From contig OV696605.1 of assembly GCA_927797885.1 (NCBI GenBank), positions 2,641,157 through 2,705,156 on the forward strand: a DNA stretch of 64,000 nt. Direction: 5' to 3'. The position numbers and the translations under genes were made by a program. The notes beneath the pieces are model-generated. The model had not been told where the DNA came from. It did not search any database and saw nothing but the letters and a program-made list of their open reading frames with translations. The stretch comes from Gloeomargaritales cyanobacterium VI4D9 (lineage in GTDB: Bacteria > Cyanobacteriota > Cyanobacteriia > Gloeomargaritales > Gloeomargaritaceae). This document shows positions 32,755 to 41,658 of this stretch, in pieces (the first letter of the stretch is position 1; each line of letters starts with the position of its first letter).

Positions 32755-33516
32755 ATGATGGCTCGCCTCCAATCTCTGTTGACCGCCACCACTTTGGCTG
32801 TAACCTTGGCGGCGGCCCCCGCCCAAGCCAATCCGCTCCAAAATTGGGCTGGCCGCCTGTTGGAATGGGGTCAGAGACGACCCACCGCCAGTACCACCAG
32901 CGTAACCGGGTTTGTCCCACCCGCCGGGGGATTGCCCGCCAATCGGGAAGGGGGTGCCGCCCGGGGTGCTGTCTGTCCCCTTAGCAACCAACGGCTCACC
33001 GCCCTCCTGCCCAGTTCCAATCTGGGGTTAACCGTTGCGGCTCGCCCCAGCCTGTTTTTCTACCTGCCTCCCACCGAAGGCCGCAGTGTCGAGTTTCTCC
33101 TCCAGGACAGCCGGGGGGTGGAACTATACCAAAGCACCACCCGCATTAACCAATCGGGGATTGTGCGGATTGACCTGCCCAGCAATGCCCCGGAACTGGA
33201 AGTGGGACAGACCTACCAATGGTACCTGTCGGTGATCTGTGACCCGAAAGACCGCACCGCTGATTTGTATGTCCAGGGCTGGGTGCAACGGGTGGCCATG
33301 CCGGAGAACCTGCAACGGCAATTGCAACAGGCACCCGCCAATGAACGCCCCTACATCTACGCCAGTGCCGGTTTGTGGCATGAAACCCTGGCCTCTCTGT
33401 TTGAGTTACGCCAAGCCCAACCAGGCAATACCACCTTGCAAGCTGACTGGATGTCCCTCCTGCGGATGGAAGGTCTGGATAAGGTGGCGCAGGAACCCCT
33501 CGCTGGTCGGCTATAG
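32755..33516 (+). CDS. DUF928 secreted protein
   Basis: A 253-residue protein with a clear signal peptide (LLTATTLAVTLAAAPAQANP). The DUF928 domain follows: LTALLPSSNLGLTVAARPSL, FFYLPPTEGRSVEFLLQDS, TYQWYLSVICDPKDRTADLY, LWHETLASLFELRQAQP. The family is cyanobacterial, periplasmic and of unknown function, and often sits near TPR-CHAT genes; here a TPR membrane protein follows in the opposite direction. AGGAG precedes the ATG. Confidence 0.85.
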   Translation: MMARLQSLLTATTLAVTLAAAPAQANPLQNWAGRLLEWGQRRPTASTTSVTGFVPPAGGLPANREGGAARGAVCPLSNQRLTALLPSSNLGLTVAARPSLFFYLPPTEGRSVEFLLQDSRGVELYQSTTRINQSGIVRIDLPSNAPELEVGQTYQWYLSVICDPKDRTADLYVQGWVQRVAMPENLQRQLQQAPANERPYIYASAGLWHETLASLFELRQAQPGNTTLQADWMSLLRMEGLDKVAQEPLAGRL

Positions 33517-33573
33517 GCTGTCGGGTTTTGACCATTACCCAGCTAACCCAGGGTAACATCAGCTTCCTGAGCC

Positions 33574-34446
33574 TCAATCCGACGGATCGGCTGGGGAGTG
33601 GTTGCCCTGGCGTAATTTTTCTAAGGTTGCTTCCCAATGCTGGTGAATCTGGCTGGCCTGGGGCTGGAGGGAGAGAGCCTGTTCAAAGCTATTCAGGGCT
33701 TCGGCGTACCGATGCAAGTGATTGAGGGCTAGACCCAGGTGGTACCAGTGTTCCCAGGCTTCTGGTTGCGCTTCACTCGCCCGTTCGTAGTAGGACAAAG
33801 CCTGTTCCCATTTCCCCAACCGTTGCCACACCTGCCCCAACAGCAGGCAATCCGCCCCGGTCAGCGGGGTTTCCGGCGACCAATTCACCAGAGCCTGATA
33901 CAGGGCAGGGGGTAAGTCGGTGCGATCCTCGCTGAGCCAATGCCGCAACTGCTGGAGGATCGAGGTGGAACTGGAGGGAGCAAGGGGCACTCGCTCCGTT
34001 ACGTCCTGTAGGGTATTCAGCCGGTTTTGCCATTCCTGTTCGAGGCTTTGGCGGCTCTGGGCATGGAGGGCGGCTAGGGTGATTTGGTAATGGGTGAGTT
34101 GTTGGGCGAAAACCTCGGCAATGGTGGCTTCCGCCTGGGCTTTGATCTGCTTCTGCGCTTCATCCGCCGCCGTTTGCACCAATTGAAGAATGATACTCCG
34201 CCGCAGACCCCACAACCCCAAACCGATGGCAATCGGCAGGAGGAGTAAAACCAACAGCAAAAGATTTAGGAGAATGGTCGTGTGGCGAAATGCCCGGTCC
34301 ACTTCGGTTTGCACCAGTTCGGTACGCAGTTCCGTCCCCAAGGGATTGGGTTCGGCGCGGTTGCCACCCCCCCCACCACTCCCCTGGGCGAAAACCGGGC
34401 AGACCACCAGCGGTATCCACAACCCCAGCCAAATCCACCGAACCAT
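33574..34446 (-). CDS. TPR protein with signal peptide and one membrane span
   Basis: About 290 residues: a signal peptide (WIWLGLWIPLVVCPVFAQG), a Gly-rich linker, a strong membrane span (ILLNLLLLVLLLLPIAIGLG, ~residues 60-80), a coiled-coil region (AQKQIKAQAEATIAEVFAQQ) and C-terminal TPRs (ALSYYERASEAQPEAWEHWY, AEALNSFEQALSLQPQASQI). It is probably a membrane-anchored scaffold. The ATG at 34446 is used. It is convergent with the DUF928 gene, with 57 bp between the stops. Confidence 0.75.
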   Translation of the reverse strand: MVRWIWLGLWIPLVVCPVFAQGSGGGGGNRAEPNPLGTELRTELVQTEVDRAFRHTTILLNLLLLVLLLLPIAIGLGLWGLRRSIILQLVQTAADEAQKQIKAQAEATIAEVFAQQLTHYQITLAALHAQSRQSLEQEWQNRLNTLQDVTERVPLAPSSSTSILQQLRHWLSEDRTDLPPALYQALVNWSPETPLTGADCLLLGQVWQRLGKWEQALSYYERASEAQPEAWEHWYHLGLALNHLHRYAEALNSFEQALSLQPQASQIHQHWEATLEKLRQGNHSPADPSD

Positions 34447-34555
34447 AGGCAATCTCGGCTTTGTCTTAATTTTAGCTTTGGGTGCAGGGGGCGAATAGAA
34501 GGATTAAAATGCGAAATGAGCGTTTCGTCCACCCCTCGATAGATTGGTTGCCTTG

Positions 34556-35044
34556 ATGTCCCCTTGCCCTGTCCCGACCGAACAACAACCCCTCAATGAA
34601 TACGAGGCACTGCGGGATTCCTGGTTTTACCGCTGGCCATCCCTGGGTTGGGGGGAATACGGGCAACGCTTGGGTTGGGTCGCCGGGGTGGGGGCGGTGG
34701 TGGCGCTACCGGTGGCAGCGGCGAGTTTTGACCCCCATACCCACTTCTGGGGATTCACCTTGGCGGCGGTGGCAGGGGTAGGGGTATTGCCGGGATTGTT
34801 ACTCCTTCAGCTATACCTGGGGTGGCGGTATGTGCGCCAGCGGCTCGCCAGTCGGGTAATTGTTTACGAAGAATCCGGTTGGTATGATGGGCAAACCTGG
34901 GAAAAACCCCCGACCGTGTTATTACAAGAGCAGTTGGTGAGTGCGTACCAAGTGGAACCGCTCCTCCGAAGGTTGCGCCGCAGTCTGGCGGGTTTAGCCA
35001 TCCTCTACGGCGCAGTCGCACTGCTGGGGTGGCTGTGTCTTTAG
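34556..35044 (+). CDS. CGLD27 family protein (DUF1230)
   Basis: About 162 residues, matching the CGLD27 family (conserved in green lineage and diatoms): CPVPTEQQPLNEYEALRDSW at the start, two or three membrane spans (VAGVGAVVALPVAAASF; LAAVAGVGVLPGLLLLQLYL), then YVRQRLASRVIVYEESGWYD and GQTWEKPP. Plant and algal homologues are linked to growth under iron limitation. The ATG at 34556 fits the family. The asparaginase gene overlaps its end by 16 bp. Confidence 0.88.
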   Translation: MSPCPVPTEQQPLNEYEALRDSWFYRWPSLGWGEYGQRLGWVAGVGAVVALPVAAASFDPHTHFWGFTLAAVAGVGVLPGLLLLQLYLGWRYVRQRLASRVIVYEESGWYDGQTWEKPPTVLLQEQLVSAYQVEPLLRRLRRSLAGLAILYGAVALLGWLCL

Positions 35045-35994
35045 CCCGCGGGAAACGTACCCTGGCGGAGCCGCTCACCGTGCATCTGTTGCGGGAGGGG
35101 ATCATGGAGTCCATGCACCATGTCCATGCGGCTTTGTGTGATGAACGGGGGCGGTTGTTGGCGGTGGCGGGGGATGGGGAAACCACGACCTTTGCCCGCA
35201 GTAGTTTCAAACCCTTTCAAGCCCTGGCGGTGGTGGTCACCGGCACCCTGGAGCAATTTAAGCTGGGGGAACGGGATTTGGCGGTGATTTGTAGTTCCCA
35301 CCGGGGACAGATTGAGGCGACCCGCCAGGTGTTTCATATCCTGTGGCAGGCGGATATTGACCCTACGGAGTTGCAATGCCCCATTCCTCCAGGGCAGCGG
35401 AGTCCCTTGACCCACGGCTGTTCAGGGAAACACGCAGGCATGTTAGCCGTGTGCGCCAGATATGGCTGGCCGCGCAATACCTATCTCCACCGGCAACACC
35501 CGGTACAGGAATTAATCTTGAGCCAGGTGGGGGAGTTGTTGGGGGTACCGGGGGCGGAATTGATCGCCGTGCATGACGATTGCGGGGCACCCACCTATCT
35601 ATTACAACTGCATCAACTGGCCGCCCTTTATGGCCGGATGGCCGCCGGTCAACACCTGGGGCTGGAGCAAATTACCCGTGCCATGACCCAGCAGGCGGAT
35701 TTGGTGGCGGAGCCGGGGCATTTTGATACCCAGGTGATGCAACTGACCCAGGGCACCCTAGTCAGCAAGGCGGGGGCGGAGGGGGTGCAATGTCTGGCCA
35801 ATTTGGAAACCGGCATGGGTTTGGCGGTGCGGGTGTTGGATGGTGCCAAACGGGCAAAGTATGCGACGGCTATCCATCTTTTACACCAATTGGGGTGGAT
35901 TTCGCCGACGGTGCGGGAACGGTTGGCAGAACAGTTTGTCCAGTTGGGGGCGTACCTGCGTTTGGAGGTGCAGGGGGAACTGTCCTTGCTTTAG
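35029..35994 (+). CDS. Asparaginase (AnsII-type, PF06089 family)
   Basis: A 321-residue protein homologous to the thermolabile/Rhizobium-type L-asparaginase family, unrelated in fold to EcAII: LREGIMESMHHVHAALCDER, FARSSFKPFQALAVVVTG with the conserved Ser-Ser-Lys-Pro, LTHGCSGKHAGMLAVCARYG with conserved Cys and His, and AVHDDCGAPTYLLQLHQLA. It hydrolyses asparagine to aspartate and ammonia. The start is a GTG overlapping CGLD27, so translation is probably coupled. All key motifs are present. Confidence 0.85.
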   Translation: MAVSLARGKRTLAEPLTVHLLREGIMESMHHVHAALCDERGRLLAVAGDGETTTFARSSFKPFQALAVVVTGTLEQFKLGERDLAVICSSHRGQIEATRQVFHILWQADIDPTELQCPIPPGQRSPLTHGCSGKHAGMLAVCARYGWPRNTYLHRQHPVQELILSQVGELLGVPGAELIAVHDDCGAPTYLLQLHQLAALYGRMAAGQHLGLEQITRAMTQQADLVAEPGHFDTQVMQLTQGTLVSKAGAEGVQCLANLETGMGLAVRVLDGAKRAKYATAIHLLHQLGWISPTVRERLAEQFVQLGAYLRLEVQGELSLL

Positions 35995-36041
35995 GTGGGT
36001 TGTCGTTGTGGGGGTTTTTGCGCTAAGGTAGTAATCTACAT

Positions 36042-36115
<74 letters not shown>

Positions 36116-36197
36116 TTGCAAGGTCACCACAAAGCCCATGCCCACGTTAACTACTACCAGTAATTTTGAGGATATTCCCCAGGTACAGTCTTTTGGG

Positions 36198-36286
36198 TGG
36201 TTATGGGATACAGTTGAACCCCGCTTGCCGTAGGTCAATCATGCTAAGCCTTTGGGATAATCGCGGCTTTTTGTATCCTTTAATTG
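36198..36286. repeat. Partial R3 repeat
   Basis: GGTTATGGGATACAGTTGAA to TTTTTGTATCCTTTAATTGA matches R3 in reverse orientation without its outer tips. Confidence 0.6.
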
Positions 36287-36291
36287 ATAAA

Positions 36292-36416
36292 TATAGCTAA
36301 GCATACAAAGGTTGACATGATATGGGTCGCTGGGCGTAGCCCCACATTGGTTTCCCATAGCAAAGCGTGGCGTAGCCATGAATCTTAAGGCGACAACCTT
36401 AACCTACCTAGCTATA
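36292..36416. repeat. R4 repeat copy 2 with SDR insertion
   Basis: The TATAGCTAA ... CTAGCTATA ends and the interior (CAAAGGTTGACATGATATGG, GGCGACAACCTTAACC) match copy 1. A ~24-bp insertion at 36357-36380 reads ATAGCAAAGCGTGGCGTAGC CATG. Confidence 0.8.
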
Positions 36417-36450
36417 GACTGTAGTAAACCGTCATCAGCGCGCCTACTGC

Positions 36451-36563
36451 TTTTGTACTTACACAGCGGACTTGACAGCGTAGCTATAAGCCCCATTCCT
36501 TCGTTGACAATTATCAATAACATAGGGATTATTCTCAATGGTTGTGAATTAATAGAGGTGCCC
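36451..36563. repeat. R2 MITE copy, one clear end
   Basis: In reverse orientation, from TTTTGTACTTACACAGCG to AATTAATAGAGGTGCCC. It carries about 12 extra bases of SDR-like sequence (GCGTAGCTATAAGCC). Confidence 0.75.
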
Positions 36564-36701
36564 TGAAGCTGTAAAAAATTCGATTTGCCTAACGTTGTTT
36601 AAAAATCTCAATTTGGAAAAGCCCACCGATGCAGGGGATTCAGTCCATCACCACAGTCAATTTCCTTGCACCCACGAGCCATACCAACCACCCCAAAACA
36701 C

Positions 36702-36745
36702 AATACCGTAGTAGTCAGAGGACATTCCCCAACCACCACGGTATT
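36702..36745 (-). terminator. Terminator-like hairpin after petD
   Basis: AATACCGT (36702-36709) and ACGGTATT (36738-36745) form an 8-bp stem. On the minus strand it is followed by GTGTTTTGGGG, 17 bp past the petD stop. Confidence 0.5.
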
Positions 36746-36761
36746 GGCCATGCCCCACCGA

Positions 36762-37244
36762 CTAAAACAGCCCTAGGGTCACGGCTTTGCTAATTGGCAT
36801 CGTTGCCCCAATCCCCAACCAAATCGTCACGAACGTACCCACCAAAAACACCGTAGTTGCCACGGGACGGCGGAAGGGATTTTGGAACTTGTTCACATTC
36901 TCGATAAACGGCACCAAGGCCAAGCCCAGGGGCACGGAAGCCATCGCCAACACCCCTAGCAACTTGTTGGGCAGAACCCGCAGGAGATTAAACGTGGGGT
37001 AGAAGTACCATTCCGGCAGAATTTCCAGGGGCGTGGCAAACGGGTCGCCCGGTTCCCCTAACATACTGGGGTCGAGCACTGCCAAACTCACCACACAGGC
37101 AAAGGTGCCCATGATCACCACCGGGAAAATGTACAGAAGGTCGTTTGGCCAGGCCGGTTCCCCGTAGGAACTATGCCCCAAACCCTTGGCCAGTTTCAGC
37201 CGCAATTTGGGGTCGGACAAATCGGGTTTTTTAATGTTGGACAT
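36762..37244 (-). CDS. petD: Cytochrome b6-f complex subunit IV
   Basis: A 160-residue, three-span thylakoid membrane subunit that, with cytochrome b6, forms the quinol-oxidising core of the b6-f complex. [20 protein letters not shown] opens the protein. The Qo-site PEWY motif is intact in [20 protein letters not shown] (~residue 77). GAGGCG precedes the ATG. It lies 44 bp downstream of petB in the usual petBD operon. No deviations are seen. Confidence 0.97.
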   Translation of the reverse strand: MSNIKKPDLSDPKLRLKLAKGLGHSSYGEPAWPNDLLYIFPVVIMGTFACVVSLAVLDPSMLGEPGDPFATPLEILPEWYFYPTFNLLRVLPNKLLGVLAMASVPLGLALVPFIENVNKFQNPFRRPVATTVFLVGTFVTIWLGIGATMPISKAVTLGLF

Positions 37245-37288
37245 AAAATTCGCCTCGCAGATGGAATCCAGGGTAACACAGCGTCAAC

Positions 37289-37957
37289 CTAAAGGGGGCC
37301 CGAAATCCCTTGTTTGCGGATCATCAGGAAGTGCATCAGCATGAACACCGCCGTCAACCAGGGCAGCACAAAGGTATGGGCACTGTAAAACCGGGTCAAG
37401 GTGCCTTGCCCAACGGCCACACCCCCCCGCAACAGTTCGACGACCAGGGAACCGACCACTGGCACCGCTTCCGGCACCCCGGTCACGATTTTCGCCGCCC
37501 AGTAGCCCACCTGGTCCCAGGGGAGGGAATAGCCCGTCACCCCGAAGGATACGGTCAGCACCGCCAGCACCACCCCCGTCACCCAGGTCAATTCCCGGGG
37601 CTTTTTGAACCCACCGGTCAGATAGACCCGGAAGACGTGCAGGATCATCATCAACACCATCATGCTGGCGGACCACCGGTGAATCGAACGGATCAACCAG
37701 CCAAAATTCACCTGGGTCATTAAATAGGACACGGAGTTAAACGCTTCCGCCACCGTGGGCCGGTAGTAGAAGGTCATGGCAAACCCGGTCGCAAACTGGA
37801 TCAAAAAGCAAGTCAATGTAATGCCACCCAAGCAGTAAAAGATATTGACATGGGGGGGGACATACTTGCTGGCAATATCATCGGAAATCTCCGTTAGGTC
37901 AAGCCGTTCATCGAACCACTTGTACACGGGAGAATCAGTCACCTGTTTGGTAAACAT
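37289..37957 (-). CDS. petB: Cytochrome b6
   Basis: A 222-residue, four-span haem protein of the b6-f complex. Bis-His ligands for the two b haems lie in [20 protein letters not shown] (~residues 83-100) and in the later [20 protein letters not shown] (~residues 184-203). The N-terminal Cys that binds haem cn covalently is in [17 protein letters not shown] (~residue 35). The length is normal. It is the first gene of petBD. Upstream, a 227-bp region separates it from divergent rseP and holds a structured rod. Confidence 0.97.
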   Translation of the reverse strand: MFTKQVTDSPVYKWFDERLDLTEISDDIASKYVPPHVNIFYCLGGITLTCFLIQFATGFAMTFYYRPTVAEAFNSVSYLMTQVNFGWLIRSIHRWSASMMVLMMILHVFRVYLTGGFKKPRELTWVTGVVLAVLTVSFGVTGYSLPWDQVGYWAAKIVTGVPEAVPVVGSLVVELLRGGVAVGQGTLTRFYSAHTFVLPWLTAVFMLMHFLMIRKQGISGPL

Positions 37958-37997
37958 AAGTGCGGCTTCTCAAATGGATGTCGGCGGGCTAATACCC

Positions 37998-38150
37998 AAC
38001 CAATTTACATCTTTTAATGTATCGCAAATGTTGGGGTTCTGGTATCCCGGAAGCGGTGGGTACTGCCAGCACGCCCGTTCCCTGGGATTGGCAAACCAAG
38101 TCAGGGGGGTGCGCCTGTCCTGAACCAGTGGAGGCTCCTGAAATTGGGTT
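37998..38150. ncRNA. Candidate structured RNA in the petB-rseP intergenic region
   Basis: The segment folds on paper as a long rod. AACCAATTT (37998-38006) pairs with AAATTGGGTT (38141-38150), GGTTC (38035-38039) with GAACC (38122-38126), CCCTG (38080-38084) with CAGGG (38102-38106), and the apex TTGG-CAAA-CCAA is at 38088-38099. A 6S-like RNA or a petB leader are possibilities. The strand is unknown; a weak 63-codon frame on the minus strand is not convincing. Confidence 0.3.
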
Positions 38151-38184
38151 AAGATAGACAAACTGGTATTCCAAAAAAATTTTT

Positions 38185-39261
38185 ATGTCCATTTTGGCGG
38201 CGGTCGGCGTTTTAGCCATTCTCATTGCGGTACATGAGTTGGGGCATTTTTTGGCCGCCCGGGTGCAGGGGATTCGGGTCAGTCAGTTCTCCCTGGGGTT
38301 TGGCCCGGCGCTTTGGTCGTACCAGGGGAAGGAGGTGCAGTACGCCATCCGGGCAATTCCCCTGGGGGGCTATGTGGGTTTTCCCGAGGAGGACCCGGAA
38401 AGTGGCATTGCCCAGGATGACCCGAATTTGCTCCGCAACCGTCCGATTGCCGACCGGGCGGTGGTGATCAGTGCCGGGGTGTTGGCGAATTTACTGTTTG
38501 CGTATTTGATTTTGACTACCCAGGTCTTGACCGTGGGCATTCCCCAAGTGGTTTATCAACCGGGGGTGCGGATTCCCCAAATTGCTCTGGATACCAGTGC
38601 GGTGGCGCAACGGGCGGGTTTACGGGCGGGGGATGTGATCCTGGCGGTGGATGGTCAGGCTTTGGCACCGGGGAAAGGAGCGGTGAATCGGGTGGTGGAG
38701 GCGATTCAATCCCGACCGAATCAGGCGGTGCGCTTACAAATTCAACGGCAGAATCAAATGCTTGAACTCACGGTCATCCCGGAGCGCACCCCCAATGGGC
38801 AGGGACGGATCGGGGTGCAGTTGCAGGACAATGTGAGTGTAGGCACCCGTTATTCCCGCAATCTTGGGGAGGCGATTGGGTTGGGGGCGCAGGAATTTCA
38901 TCGCCTGTTGACGACTACGGTGCAGGGGTATTGGGAGTTGGTGCAACATTTCCGGGAGACGGCTGATCAGGTGGCGGGGCCGGTGGCGATTGTGGCGATG
39001 GGGGCGGGGTTGGCTCGGTCGAGTTGGGCGAGTTTACTGCAATTTTCGGCTCTGATTAGCATCAATTTGGCGGTGATTAATATTTTGCCCTTGCCTGCCC
39101 TGGATGGGGGGCAATTGGTGTTTTTAGGGATTGAAGCCTTGCGGGGACGGCCTTTACCGGCACGGGTGCAAGAGGGGGTGATGCAAACCGGGTTACTGTT
39201 GTTGCTGGGGTTGGGGGTGTTTTTAATCATTCGGGATACGGTGCGGCTGGTGGGTTCCTAG
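38185..39261 (+). CDS. rseP: RseP-like site-2 intramembrane metalloprotease
   Basis: A 358-residue M50 protease. The zinc motif HELGH is at ~residues 17-21 in the first span (AILIAVHELGHFLAARVQGI). A PDZ domain follows (VAQRAGLRAGDVILAVDGQA), and the third zinc ligand region is NLAVINILPLPALDGGQLVF (~residue 295). In cyanobacteria such proteases cleave membrane-tethered regulators or transporters. All catalytic residues are present. Its start faces petB across the structured region. Confidence 0.93.
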   Translation: MSILAAVGVLAILIAVHELGHFLAARVQGIRVSQFSLGFGPALWSYQGKEVQYAIRAIPLGGYVGFPEEDPESGIAQDDPNLLRNRPIADRAVVISAGVLANLLFAYLILTTQVLTVGIPQVVYQPGVRIPQIALDTSAVAQRAGLRAGDVILAVDGQALAPGKGAVNRVVEAIQSRPNQAVRLQIQRQNQMLELTVIPERTPNGQGRIGVQLQDNVSVGTRYSRNLGEAIGLGAQEFHRLLTTTVQGYWELVQHFRETADQVAGPVAIVAMGAGLARSSWASLLQFSALISINLAVINILPLPALDGGQLVFLGIEALRGRPLPARVQEGVMQTGLLLLLGLGVFLIIRDTVRLVGS

Positions 39262-39290
39262 GGCATTTTGAGATTTGGCTCGGTGGGTTT

Positions 39291-39374
39291 AGAAAATCGA
39301 GGGTCGCAGGGCACTGCCCCGTTTTTGGTTCTAAGTGGCCTGGTTATTCCCATAAATCTCTTGGGATTGCTATA
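39291..39374. repeat. R1 repeat copy, shortened
   Basis: AGAAAATCGAGGGTCGCAGG then GGCACTGCCCCGTTTTTGG and the right end GGGATTGCTATA. It abuts the R2 copy that follows. Confidence 0.7.
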
Positions 39375-39379
39375 TTCGT

Positions 39380-39502
39380 TTTTGTACTTACACAGCGAGT
39401 CTGATAATGTAGCCTAGCGTAGCCATAAGCCCGATTCCTTGGTTGGTAATTATCAATAACCTGGGGGCATTCTCAATAGTCACGAATTAGGAGAAGTGCC
39501 TT
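39380..39502. repeat. R2 copy with SDR insertion
   Basis: The reverse-oriented R2 interior (TTTTGTACTTACACAGCG, TATCAATAACCTGGGGGC) ends in AGGAGAAGTGCC. About 20 extra bases (TAGCCTAGCGTAGCCATAAG, 39410-39429) are the small dispersed repeat. Confidence 0.7.
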
Positions 39503-39581
39503 AAATTCAATTAGGATTGCCATATCTAAGTAAAATTGTCTAATCACTGCTATCTCTGGACGTTTGCGGGCATCCCAGGCT

Positions 39582-40286
39582 ATGTTCACCGATGACCAAC
39601 CGGATTTGGCCAGCCCTCTGGATACCTGGCAGGAGACTCCTCAGCCGGACCCGGAGGTGATGTTGGCGCAGTTGACCGCCAGTGAACCTTTGCAACGGAT
39701 GCAGGCCGCCCGGGCGTTTTGTGAATTGCAGGATGAGCGGGTGGGGGAACGGTTGATTCCCCTGCTGCAGGATGCCTGTCCCTTGGTGCGGGTGAGTGCT
39801 GCCTATGCTTTAGGACGCAATCCCACGCCAGCCGCCGTGCCATTCCTGATCCAGCAGTGGCGCCATGAGGCGAATGGGTATGTCCGCAAGGGGATTGTTT
39901 GGGCGTTGGGCTATAGTCGGTCGGCGCAGGCGGTGCCTACCTTGATCAACGCCCTCCAGTGGGACATTCCGGCGGTGCGGTTGTGGGCGGCGAGTGCTTT
40001 GGCGCAACTGCTGCCTGCCCAGCCCGAGCTATTGCCCCAGGTGGTGCAAACCCTCTGCCATACCCTGCAACAGGACCCGGTGGCCGCCGTGCGGAGCAAC
40101 TGTACCTGGGCGTTGGGGCAAATTCCCGCCGAGCAGTTACCGGAAAACCTCTATCTGCAAGTGGTGGAAGCCCTGCGCCAAGGGTTGCAGGATGGGGATG
40201 CGGGGGTGCGGGACGATAGCTGGACTGCCCTGCTGAATTTGGGGGTCACCGCCGGTCTGCCGACCCCCGATGAGTTAGCCCTTTGA
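39582..40286 (+). CDS. HEAT-repeat protein (possibly IaiH-like)
   Basis: About 234 residues, with five or six HEAT/PBS-lyase-type helical pairs: MQAARAFCELQDERVGERLI, PLVRVSAAYALGRNPTPAAV, GYVRKGIVWALGYSRSAQAV, PAVRLWAASALAQLLPAQPE, AVRSNCTWALGQIPAEQLPE. It resembles a cyanobacterial HEAT protein that has been linked to iron-sulfur cluster regulation (IaiH) and the phycobilin-lyase superfamily; I cannot decide between roles. Its last 41 bp overlap the 3' end of the convergent histidine kinase gene. Confidence 0.7.
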   Translation: MFTDDQPDLASPLDTWQETPQPDPEVMLAQLTASEPLQRMQAARAFCELQDERVGERLIPLLQDACPLVRVSAAYALGRNPTPAAVPFLIQQWRHEANGYVRKGIVWALGYSRSAQAVPTLINALQWDIPAVRLWAASALAQLLPAQPELLPQVVQTLCHTLQQDPVAAVRSNCTWALGQIPAEQLPENLYLQVVEALRQGLQDGDAGVRDDSWTALLNLGVTAGLPTPDELAL

Positions 40287-41490
40287 AGCGGGGAAGGGTG
40301 AGCGTCACCAAGGTGCCTTGGCCAGGCTGACTGGTGAGGTGAAGGGTTCCCTGGTGCGCCTGGACAATGCTTTGGGCAATCGCCAACCCCAGCCCACTAC
40401 CCCCATTGGAACCCCTGGCTCGATCCACCCGATAAAACCGGTCAAACACCCGGGGCAACTCCGCCGGGTCAATTCCCACCCCCGTATCCTGCACAGTCAC
40501 CGTGAGGCTGTCCCCCTGGGGTTGCAACCGCACCCACACCTGCCCCCCGGACGGCGTATATTGCCAGGCATTACGGATCACATTGGTCAACAGCCGCCCC
40601 AACTGGCTGTAATTCCCCCAAACTGTCAATGTATCAGGATTATCCAGCGTGGGTAATTCCAGATGTATCTTTACTCCCTGCGCCTGCGCCAACGCGACCT
40701 GTTCCTGGGTCACCTCCATCACCAGGGCATCCACAGGACAGGGTTCCGCCGCCGCCACCCCCTGGCTATCCTGCCGAGCCAAAAAGAGCAAATCATCCAC
40801 CAAGCGACCCAACCGTTGGAGCAAGCCGCCCATCGCCTGCACCTGGGGGTGCTGGGGATACTGAGTATGTAACAACTCCCAATTCATCTGCAAGCTGGTT
40901 AAAGGACTCCGCAGCTCGTGGGACGCATCGGCGGTAAACTGCTCCAGCCGTTGATAGGACTGCCGCACGGGCTCCATCGCCAAACCGGACAGAAACCACC
41001 CCGCCCCCGCCACCAACGCCAGTGCCACCAGCCCCCCCACCGTCAAATCCAGCAACAGTTGGCGCACCGGCTTCGTTACCTCAAACCAGGGGTGACTGAC
41101 CCGCAAATACCCTAGTAATTGCCCCTCTCGATAGACAGGCTGGGTCACCTGCCGGATCGCCTCATCCCCGCTCAGGGTCACCGTTTCCCGCCAAATCCCT
41201 GGATGCAAGCGGGGCACCACCGTCATATCCAACGTACTCCAAAGACGCTCCCCCGTCGGGGCAAACCATTCCAAAGCCACCCGGTCTTCCGCCACATCCG
41301 CTGGCTCCTGGGGCGGTTCACTGGGCAAAGTTGCCACCACCACCTCCGCCACATGGTCTAACGTGTCATCAATCCGTTCGCTGAGAGTGCTTTGCACGTA
41401 CAGATAACCCGCCAACGCAAACACAAGGAGCAAAACTGCCGTCACCCCCACATACCAAAGTGCCAGACGGCGACGCATTTGTTGAAACAT
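40246..41490 (-). CDS. Sensor histidine kinase (RppB/ManS-like)
   Basis: A 414-residue membrane kinase. TM1 is LWYVGVTAVLLLVFALAGYL (~residues 11-30). A ~120-residue periplasmic sensor follows, then TM2 LTVGGLVALALVAGAGWFLS. The H-box is FTADASHELRSPLTSLQM with the phosphoryl His. N-box LLTNVIRNAWQYTPSGG and G boxes TVQDTGVGIDPAELPRVFDR and GGSGLGLAIAQSIV complete it. It resembles cyanobacterial redox or metal sensors. No response regulator is adjacent, so it is an orphan here. The 3' end overlaps the HEAT gene by 41 bp in a tail-to-tail arrangement. Confidence 0.88.
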   Translation of the reverse strand: MFQQMRRRLALWYVGVTAVLLLVFALAGYLYVQSTLSERIDDTLDHVAEVVVATLPSEPPQEPADVAEDRVALEWFAPTGERLWSTLDMTVVPRLHPGIWRETVTLSGDEAIRQVTQPVYREGQLLGYLRVSHPWFEVTKPVRQLLLDLTVGGLVALALVAGAGWFLSGLAMEPVRQSYQRLEQFTADASHELRSPLTSLQMNWELLHTQYPQHPQVQAMGGLLQRLGRLVDDLLFLARQDSQGVAAAEPCPVDALVMEVTQEQVALAQAQGVKIHLELPTLDNPDTLTVWGNYSQLGRLLTNVIRNAWQYTPSGGQVWVRLQPQGDSLTVTVQDTGVGIDPAELPRVFDRFYRVDRARGSNGGSGLGLAIAQSIVQAHQGTLHLTSQPGQGTLVTLTLPRFKGLTHRGSADRR

Positions 41491-41658
41491 GGGAATTTTA
41501 AGACACTAGACCCCTTGCAAGGGTAATTTATATCTACAGAAGTTGGGCATACTGCCAGCTCCGACAAAAAAACTTGATAAGATTCTTCTCAAGTGCCCTA
41601 TGTCCATTATGCAAGAGGTCTAATCTGGAAGGATACCTTGGGGGCATGACGCTCGGAT

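Larger units (their letters stand above)
36116..36761. other. 646-bp gap filled with repeats
   Basis: It contains a partial R3 (36198-36286), R4 copy 2 with an SDR insertion (36292-36416), an R2 copy (36451-36563) and the petBD terminator (36702-36745). No gene is seen. Confidence 0.7.

Noticed and set aside
37970-38161. A 63-codon minus-strand frame upstream of petB
   Set aside because: It starts with TTG without a ribosome-binding site and coincides with strong dyad symmetry, so RNA structure is the better explanation.
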